From Halomonas caseinilytica (lineage in GTDB: Bacteria > Pseudomonadota > Gammaproteobacteria > Pseudomonadales > Halomonadaceae), in assembly GCF_001662305.1 (NCBI RefSeq), contig NZ_BDEP01000004.1, forward strand, positions 124,001 to 188,000: a stretch of 64,000 nt of DNA, read 5' to 3'. Below are positions 58,402 through 64,000 of this stretch, piece after piece. The translations under genes and the position numbers were made by a program. Position 1 is the stretch's first letter, and each line of letters opens with the position of its first letter. The notes below the pieces were generated by a model. The model made no database searches. It saw only the letters and a list, made by a program, of their open reading frames with translations, and was not told the DNA's origin.

Positions 58402-58607
58402 GACGTTCTCCACAACAGGTCGGGAAGAGCGGGAAAATTCTGTGTCCAAAGGGTATCCCCGCCCGCCACGCCACGCAACCGGCGGCCCACGACGTGAATA
58501 CGACTCAGGCGCACGCACGATAACCTGAAAAATCGCCAGTGCCACTGACAGAACCTGAGATCCCACGTTACCATGCTATCTTACATGCACTCACCAAAGG
58601 TTCATCA

Positions 58608-59090
58608 ATGCAGATTGCGCAAAATTCGGTTGTCGCGTTTCACTACACCCTGACCAACGATGCAGGTGAAGTGCTGGACAGCTCAGAGGGTCGTGAGCCG
58701 CTGACCTATCTCCATGGCGCCGGCAACATCATTCCGGGCCTCGAGAAGGAAATGGAAGGTCGTGCCGCTGGCGACAAGCTCCAGGCCCAGGTCAAGCCGG
58801 AGGAAGGCTACGGCGAAGTGCAGCCGCAGCTGGTGCAGGAAGTCCCGAGGGATGCATTCCAGGGCGTCGAGAACGTGGAACCCGGCATGCAGTTCCAGGC
58901 CCAGACCCAGGGTGGACCGCTGATGGTCACCGTGACCAAGGTCGAAGGCGACACTGTCACCGTCGATGGTAACCATCCGCTGGCCGGCCAGCAGCTGAAC
59001 TTCGACGTCGAGATCGCCGAGGTCCGCGAGGCCACTCAGGAAGAAATCGAACATGGCCATGTGCATGGCGAGGGCGACCAGGAGCACTGA
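58608..59090 (+). CDS. slyD: FKBP-type peptidyl-prolyl isomerase SlyD
   Basis: A 160-residue SlyD-type isomerase/chaperone. The FKBP core starts MQIAQNSVVAFHYTLTNDAG with PLTYLHGAGNIIPGLEKEM, and the IF (insert-in-flap) chaperone domain lies at about 65-130 (PEEGYGEVQPQLVQEVPRD). The core resumes with VDGNHPLAGQQLNFDVEIAEV. The His-rich metal-binding tail of E. coli SlyD is reduced to HGHVHGEGDQEH, so nickel binding is probably weaker. A clear terminator follows. Confidence 0.93.
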   Translation: MQIAQNSVVAFHYTLTNDAGEVLDSSEGREPLTYLHGAGNIIPGLEKEMEGRAAGDKLQAQVKPEEGYGEVQPQLVQEVPRDAFQGVENVEPGMQFQAQTQGGPLMVTVTKVEGDTVTVDGNHPLAGQQLNFDVEIAEVREATQEEIEHGHVHGEGDQEH

Positions 59091-59123
59091 GTGCTTGCCC
59101 CGCCGGGCCGATGGTTCGATATC

Positions 59124-59152
59124 GGGAGCGACCGACGGGTCGCTCCCTTTTT
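59124..59152 (+). terminator. Terminator of slyD
   Basis: GGGAGCGACC and GGTCGCTCCC form a perfect 10-bp stem around GACG, followed by TTTTT. Confidence 0.92.
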
Positions 59153-59243
59153 GTATCCCCTTCCGCCTTTCCCTCTATTCCCTGCTTGGCATCCTCGTGT
59201 CGTGCCCCTTTGCTGACCTCCCGGCGCCGGCCCGCTGACGGCA

Positions 59244-59873
59244 TCAGCTTCCTTTCCCGGACAACACCGCCAGGGTCCGATACCCGCCCCACAGTCGCGT
59301 CGCGGTCGTGACGAGACAAGCCACGGCAAACAGGGTCGCCAGCACCGGAAATTGCCCGGGCCACAGGCAGAAGGCCACCAGCGCCAGCACCGTCTCGGTG
59401 CCCTCGGTCAAGCCATGCAGATAATAGAAAGCCTTGCGCTGGAAGCGGGGTCTCTCCAGTTCATGGCGAGCAGCCATGATCGCGAAGGCCAGAAAGGACG
59501 TCCCGGTCCCGATGAACGAGAACAACAGGAAAGCGCCAGGCAGCGCATTGACTGCGGGATCGGCCAGCACGAAGCCCAGCACTACCGCCGCATAGAAAAC
59601 GAAATCGAGACCGATGTCGAGAAAGCCGCCGGCATCGCTGGCACTGCCGGTCAGCCGCGCCAGCGCGCCATCCAGGCCATCCCCCAGTCGGTTGAGCAGA
59701 ATCATCGCCAAGGCCGCCGGATAGGCCTCCCACGCCAGCAGCGGCAACGCCAGCATGCCGATCACGAAGGCTGCCAGCGTCACCTGATCAGGCTGCACGC
59801 TGGAACGTGCCAAGCGCTCCGCCATCCAGCGCAAGGGGGTCTGGGTCAACGGCATGGTCCAGCGATCGAGCAT
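59244..59873 (-). CDS. CDP-alcohol phosphatidyltransferase family protein
   Basis: A 209-residue membrane protein with about five or six spans. The complete family motif D-x2-DG-x2-AR-x8-G-x3-D-x3-D is visible as DGLDGALARLTGSASDAGGF followed by LDIGLD (about 63-88), so it should be catalytically competent. It would transfer a phosphatidyl (or similar) group from a CDP-alcohol; the acceptor is not evident and it need not be PgsA or PssA. AAGGAGGAAG precedes the ATG at 59873. It lies 26 bases downstream of the TVP38-flavoprotein gene on the same strand, so the two are probably one operon. Confidence 0.88.
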   Translation of the reverse strand: MLDRWTMPLTQTPLRWMAERLARSSVQPDQVTLAAFVIGMLALPLLAWEAYPAALAMILLNRLGDGLDGALARLTGSASDAGGFLDIGLDFVFYAAVVLGFVLADPAVNALPGAFLLFSFIGTGTSFLAFAIMAARHELERPRFQRKAFYYLHGLTEGTETVLALVAFCLWPGQFPVLATLFAVACLVTTATRLWGGYRTLAVLSGKGS

Positions 59874-59899
59874 GCTTCCTCCTTGCTGCAATGGATATC

Positions 59900-62038
59900 T
59901 CAGCGACGTCGCCAGGCGAAATAGCGGCCGAGCCAGGCAATCACCCGCTCCGGCTTGTGGGCGTTCTTCCAGGCCCCGGCCGTGGCTTTCACTGCCTCGG
60001 AGCGGGTCGGATAGGGATGCACGGTGCCGAGCAGCTTGTCGAGGCCAATACCGTGCGTCATCGCCAGGGTGAATTCGGCCAGCATTTCGCCGGCCCCATG
60101 CCCGACGATGGTCACGCCCAGGATGCGGTCCTTGCCCGGCGTCGTGAGCACCTTGACGAAGCCTTCGCGGCGTCCATCGGCGATGGCACGATCCAGTTCG
60201 TCCAATCCATAGCGCGTCACCTCATGCGCCAGGCCGCGTGCCTGCGCCTCGCGCTCGTTGAGCCCCACCCGTGCCACCTCAGGGTCGGTGAAGGTCACCG
60301 CCGGCAATGCCCGATAACTGACCCGAAAACGCCGGAACTCACCGAACAGGGCATTGACCGCAGCATGCCAGGCTTGATGGGCACTGGCATGCGTCAGTTG
60401 ATAGGGGCCGGCCACGTCACCGCAGGCCCAGACATTGGGCAAGACCGAGCGCAATGTCTCGTCCACCGACAAGGTGCCATCCTCTCGCAACTCGACGCCC
60501 AGCGCCTCCAATCCCAGGCCGGAAACCTCGGCGCGTCGCCCCACTGCCACCAGCAGTCGATCGAATGTCAACGTCTCGACGCGCCCTCCACTCTCAACCT
60601 CCAGGGCATGGCCGCCCCCCTGCTCCACCACTTGCCGCGCCAGCGTTCCGAGCCGAACCTCGACGCCCTCCTCGACCAATCGAGCCACCAGCGCATCTGA
60701 CACTTCGTCGTCTTCCTTCGGCAGCAGCCGCTCGCCGCTCTCGATCAGGATGACCCGGCTGCCCAGCCGCGCGAAACTCTGACCAAACTCGCAACCGATG
60801 GGGCCGCCACCGAGAATCACCAGACGAGCCGGCAGCGACTCGAGCGACCAGAGATTGTCCGATGTCAGCACATCGAGACGCTCGATGCCCGGCAGCGATG
60901 GTATGCGAGGCCGTGCACCAGTGGCGATGATGACATGCCGTGTGGTGATCAGCCGCTCGCCCACCCGAACCCGCCAGGGATCCTCGAGGCGGGCCTCGCC
61001 CTCGACCACCTCGACCCCAAGGCCTTCATAGCGCTCGCGGCTGTCATGCGGCGCCACCGTCTCGACGGCCCGGTGCACATGGGCCATTACCTCGGCGAAG
61101 TCCACTTCCGGCTCACCGACTCGCACCCCATAGCGCGACGCATCCCGCGCCTCCGCGACCACCCGGGCAGCCCGGATCAAGGCCTTGGACGGCACGCACC
61201 CGGTATGCAGGCAATCGCCACCCATGCGCTCGCGTTCGACCAGGGCAACCCGCGCCCCGACAGCCGAGGCGATGTAGCTCGCCACCAGGCCCGCCGAACC
61301 ACCGCCGATCACCACGATATCCTGCTCGAAAGCGGACGGCCGAGCGAAGCGCCGATTCAGCCGGCGACGCTCGACGCATGACACCAGCATCCTGGCGAGC
61401 CAAGGGAATATACCGATCAGCACGAAAGCCCCGATCAAGGTCGGCGAGAGGATGCCCGACAAGGACGTCAGTTCCCCGAGTTCACGGCCCGCATTCACGT
61501 AGACCGCCGTGCCGGGCAGCATGCCGAGCTGGCTGACCCAGTAGAAGGTGACCAGACGCATGCGCGTCAGCCCCATCACCAGGTTGATGACGAAAAACGG
61601 GAACAACGGAATCAGCCGCAGCGTGAAGAGATAAAAGGCGCCCTCCCGCTGGATACCGGCATTGATGCGCTCCAGTTGCCGGGCAAAGCGTCGTTCCAGC
61701 GGCTCCCGGGCCAAGGTTCGCGCGATCAATGCCGCCAGGGTCGCCCCCAGGCTGCTGGCAAAGGAAATGATCACCAGTCCCCAGCCCAGGCCGAACAGCG
61801 CACCGCCCAGCAACGTCAGCAACGCAGCGCCCGGCAACGAGAGTGCGGCCATGACCACATAGAGGGCGAAGAAAGCCCCCACCGCGGTGACGGGCCTGGC
61901 CTCGAACCAGGCATGAAAACGCGCCTGCTGGGACTTGATCACGTCCAGGCTCAGGTACTGATCGGCACCGCTCACGAAAAAGGCCACGATGGCCACGACG
62001 ATCACCGCCAGCAGCAACAGGCGACGCTTGTTGGTCAA
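59900..62038 (-). CDS. TVP38/TMEM64-pyridine nucleotide-disulfide oxidoreductase fusion
   Basis: A 712-residue fusion. Residues about 1-230 are a TVP38/TMEM64 (DedA-like) membrane domain with several spans, including LPGAALLTLLGGALFGLGWG and LRLIPLFPFFVINLVMGLTR. From about 240 on it is a mercuric reductase/lipoamide dehydrogenase-like flavoprotein: FAD site VVIGGGSAGLVASYIAS, redox GGDCLHTGCVPSKALI (C-x4-C), NAD site VILGGGPIGCEFGQSFARLG, second FAD motif NVWACGDVAGPYQLTH, and C-terminal HPYPTRSEAVK. The start codon is TTG at 62038 with GGAGG five bases upstream. A membrane-bound thiol-disulfide or quinone reductase is likely; the substrate is unknown. Confidence 0.9.
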   Translation of the reverse strand: MTNKRRLLLLAVIVVAIVAFFVSGADQYLSLDVIKSQQARFHAWFEARPVTAVGAFFALYVVMAALSLPGAALLTLLGGALFGLGWGLVIISFASSLGATLAALIARTLAREPLERRFARQLERINAGIQREGAFYLFTLRLIPLFPFFVINLVMGLTRMRLVTFYWVSQLGMLPGTAVYVNAGRELGELTSLSGILSPTLIGAFVLIGIFPWLARMLVSCVERRRLNRRFARPSAFEQDIVVIGGGSAGLVASYIASAVGARVALVERERMGGDCLHTGCVPSKALIRAARVVAEARDASRYGVRVGEPEVDFAEVMAHVHRAVETVAPHDSRERYEGLGVEVVEGEARLEDPWRVRVGERLITTRHVIIATGARPRIPSLPGIERLDVLTSDNLWSLESLPARLVILGGGPIGCEFGQSFARLGSRVILIESGERLLPKEDDEVSDALVARLVEEGVEVRLGTLARQVVEQGGGHALEVESGGRVETLTFDRLLVAVGRRAEVSGLGLEALGVELREDGTLSVDETLRSVLPNVWACGDVAGPYQLTHASAHQAWHAAVNALFGEFRRFRVSYRALPAVTFTDPEVARVGLNEREAQARGLAHEVTRYGLDELDRAIADGRREGFVKVLTTPGKDRILGVTIVGHGAGEMLAEFTLAMTHGIGLDKLLGTVHPYPTRSEAVKATAGAWKNAHKPERVIAWLGRYFAWRRR

Positions 62039-62201
62039 GATAGCCTCCGAACGCCCGGATTCACGCCGATGACACCCTGGACGATAGACATAACGATGGC
62101 TCCCCCTGGACAGGGGGTATACGGAACCCTGACATCATATGGGCATCGAATCCACAAGACACCCGACTTTTCTGCCATGCCCCCGCCCGAGGAACCTCAT
62201 C

Positions 62202-62816
62202 ATGCCAATCCCGTCGCGACTCTCGTCGCTGCTGCTGATCGCCGGCTTCGCCTCACCCGTCGTGGCCGACGACACCGATACGGCCAACGCCGTCTTTGCG
62301 GCTGGCTGCTTCTGGTGCGTCGAGGAAGCCTACGACAAGGTCGAAGGCGTGGTGTCCACCACTTCGGGCTTCAGCGGCGGCGAGGTGGCCAATCCCAGCT
62401 ATGACCAGGTGGTCGCCGGCGGCACCGGCCACGCCGAGGCGGTCAAGGTCGAATACGACCCCGAGCGAGTGGATTATGCCACCCTGCTGCACGTCTTCTG
62501 GCGCAATGTCGATCCATTCGCCGAAGACCGGCAATTCTGCGACGAGGGGCCTTCCTATCGCAGCGCTCTTTTCCCGATGGATGCCGAACAACGGCAACTG
62601 GCCGAGGCCAGTCGACAGGCAGTGGCCGAACGCTTCGATCGTGAGGTCGCCACCGAGATCAGCGACTTCGAAGCCTTCTACCCGGCCGAGACCTACCATC
62701 AGAATTTCTACGACAAGAACCCCCTGCGCTACCAGTTCTACAAGTCAGCCTGCGGACGCTCGGAGCGCCTCGAGGAAATCTGGGGCGACGAGGCTGAAGC
62801 CAGCACACCTCCCTGA
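62202..62816 (+). CDS. msrA: Exported peptide methionine sulfoxide reductase MsrA
   Basis: A 204-residue MsrA that repairs methionine-S-sulfoxide. The N-terminal 22 residues (MPIPSRLSSLLLIAGFASPV) look like a signal peptide, so it probably acts in the periplasm. The catalytic motif is AAGCFWCVEEAYDKVEGV, with GGTGHAEAVKVEYDP and YHQNFYDKNPLRYQFYK. GAGGA lies eight bases before the ATG at 62202. Its last 79 bases overlap the end of the convergent MFS gene. Confidence 0.92.
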   Translation: MPIPSRLSSLLLIAGFASPVVADDTDTANAVFAAGCFWCVEEAYDKVEGVVSTTSGFSGGEVANPSYDQVVAGGTGHAEAVKVEYDPERVDYATLLHVFWRNVDPFAEDRQFCDEGPSYRSALFPMDAEQRQLAEASRQAVAERFDREVATEISDFEAFYPAETYHQNFYDKNPLRYQFYKSACGRSERLEEIWGDEAEASTPP

Positions 62817-64000
62817 ACCGTGCCTCCGGCCCGGGCCGGCTCGTTCACGGCCGCCCGACGGCGTTCACCGCGGCGCAGCCAACAGGCGATCGCGAAAGTG
62901 CCGGCCAGCACCAGCCAAGACCCCAGCACCACGCCCATCCACTCCCCCAGCCACCAGAAAGGCTCCAGCCAGAAGCCTCCCAGGCTCGCCCCAGTGTAAT
63001 AGAACACCAGATACAAGGCCGAGGCACTGCCCCGGTCCTGCTCTGCGTGACGCCCCACCCAGCTCGATGCCATCGAATGGGCCAGGAAGAAACCGAAGGC
63101 ATTGACAGTCAGGCCCGCCAGGATCAAGGGCAGCCGATCGGCCAGCGTCACGGCCGTGCCCAGCATCAGCAACAGGATGCCGAAGGCCATGCAGGCAGGC
63201 TGGGAAAGCGAACGCGAAAGACGACCGGAAAGGGCCGAGCCAAAGGTTCCGCTGAGATACGTCAGGAACAGCAGGCCAAGCCATTTTTCCCCCAGCTCGA
63301 AGGGAGGCTGTGCCAACCGGAAGGTGATGTAGCTGTATTGATTGATGAAGATCAGGAAATTCAGCCCACCCAGTAGATAGGCGCCCACCAGCATGGGATT
63401 GCGCAGATGGGCTGCCAACCCGGCCCGTGCCTCGCGCAAGCGAAAACGGCGCGCCTGGAAGCATCGTGCCGGCGGCAGCAGGCGCCAGAACACGACGACC
63501 CCGACCAGCGTCAGGCACCCTACCGTGAGGAAACTGGCCGAGATGCCGCCCACCTCGGCCACCGTGCCGCCGATCATGCGCCCGCCGATACCTCCCAGGG
63601 TATTGGCACCGATATACAGCCCAACGGCCGACAACAGGGCAGGCTTTTCGAACTCATCTCCCATCCAGGCGATGGCCACCGCCGGCAGCCCACCGAGCAC
63701 GAACCCCTGCACGGCACGCAGGACCAGCAAGAGCTCGAAGTTCGGCGCAAGCGCCGCTACGCAGGCCAGCACCACCGACAGCAATCCAGCCAGCAGCAAC
63801 GTCAGACGCATGATGCCCGCACGCCCGATGGCATCCGACAAGGGGCCGAAGACCAGCAGCGCCGCGGCCAGGGACAGCGTCGAGACGGACATCGCCAGGC
63901 TGGCAACGAGCGTCGAGATGCCATATGCCTCACGCATCAACGGCAGCAACGGCTGCGGGACATAGAGATTGAGAAACACCAGCAAGGATCCCAGGCACAA
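62738..64000 (-). CDS. MFS transporter (5' end outside the window)
   Basis: 420 residues are visible; the protein runs off the right edge within its first membrane helix, so the true start is missing. About twelve hydrophobic segments and the loop GPLSDAIGRAGIMRLTL (family G-x3-D-x-x-GR-like, about 53-69) show an MFS drug/sugar exporter of the YnfM/AraJ/Bcr kind. RCFQARRFRLREARAGLAAHL is the central cytoplasmic loop. The polar 35-residue C-terminal tail lies in the overlap with msrA. Substrate unknown. Confidence 0.87.
   Translation of the reverse strand: MCLGSLLVFLNLYVPQPLLPLMREAYGISTLVASLAMSVSTLSLAAALLVFGPLSDAIGRAGIMRLTLLLAGLLSVVLACVAALAPNFELLLVLRAVQGFVLGGLPAVAIAWMGDEFEKPALLSAVGLYIGANTLGGIGGRMIGGTVAEVGGISASFLTVGCLTLVGVVVFWRLLPPARCFQARRFRLREARAGLAAHLRNPMLVGAYLLGGLNFLIFINQYSYITFRLAQPPFELGEKWLGLLFLTYLSGTFGSALSGRLSRSLSQPACMAFGILLLMLGTAVTLADRLPLILAGLTVNAFGFFLAHSMASSWVGRHAEQDRGSASALYLVFYYTGASLGGFWLEPFWWLGEWMGVVLGSWLVLAGTFAIACWLRRGERRRAAVNEPARAGGTVQGGVLASASSPQISSRRSERPQADL

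Overview
The window looks like a chromosome segment of a moderately halophilic gammaproteobacterium, most likely Halomonadaceae (Halomonas or a near relative). This is judged from GC-rich coding sequence, acidic proteins, the gene families present and a gene order that, as I recall it, resembles the Pseudomonas ftsK-aat-infA-clpA-icd-mnmA-purB-aceA region. It is almost entirely housekeeping DNA. I see no IS element, prophage, CRISPR array, tRNA or rRNA gene.

Layout. 1-3012: envelope-stress operon rpoE-rseA-rseB-mucD, read leftward. 3340-10222: aroG, an Nmad3-like putative nucleotide-modification protein beside dinG, rhlB, a small basic protein and xthA. 10277-15284: a six-gene leftward TonB2-type energy-transduction operon (DUF3450, TtpC-like long ExbB, ExbB, ExbD, TonB, TPR protein) behind a clear Fur box. 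15444-19174: etfBA divergent from ETF-ubiquinone oxidoreductase. 19236-24910: thioredoxin-like protein, rlmL, rmf, pyrD, mgtE. 24993-32697: the very large NAD-glutamate dehydrogenase, trmA, murI and a hemerythrin-like protein lacking most iron ligands. 32871-37600: rarA, a divergent MocR/MFS pair with a direct-repeat operator, and lolA. 37712-48263: ftsK, then the N-degron set (aat, bpt, clpA, clpS) around infA, then monomeric isocitrate dehydrogenase. 48543-57347: rluE-nudJ, mnmA-hflD-purB, roxA, a GNAT protein, aceA and a small unknown gene. 57581-64000: slyB, a small membrane protein, slyD, a CDP-alcohol phosphatidyltransferase, a TVP38-flavoprotein fusion, msrA and a partial MFS transporter.

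Functional themes are envelope stress and lipoprotein export (rpoE operon, lolA, slyB), iron uptake energisation, fatty-acid and amino-acid electron input to the quinone pool (ETF system), the isocitrate branch point (icd versus aceA), translation and RNA modification (rluE, mnmA, trmA, rlmL, roxA, infA, rmf) and ClpAP N-degron proteolysis.

The least expected observations are non-coding. First, two matching regulatory modules lie before and after aceA; each has a TGTAG-N5-(C/T)TACA site about 60 bp upstream of a conserved ACCATAGT element, and the second module drives an unknown 73-residue protein. Second, a roughly 115-bp repeat based on GGAAGCT units follows stop codons at two places, with a decayed relative at a third. 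Third, a strongly folded leader precedes rmf. Fourth, a 21-bp-period direct-repeat operator sits in the MocR/MFS gap.
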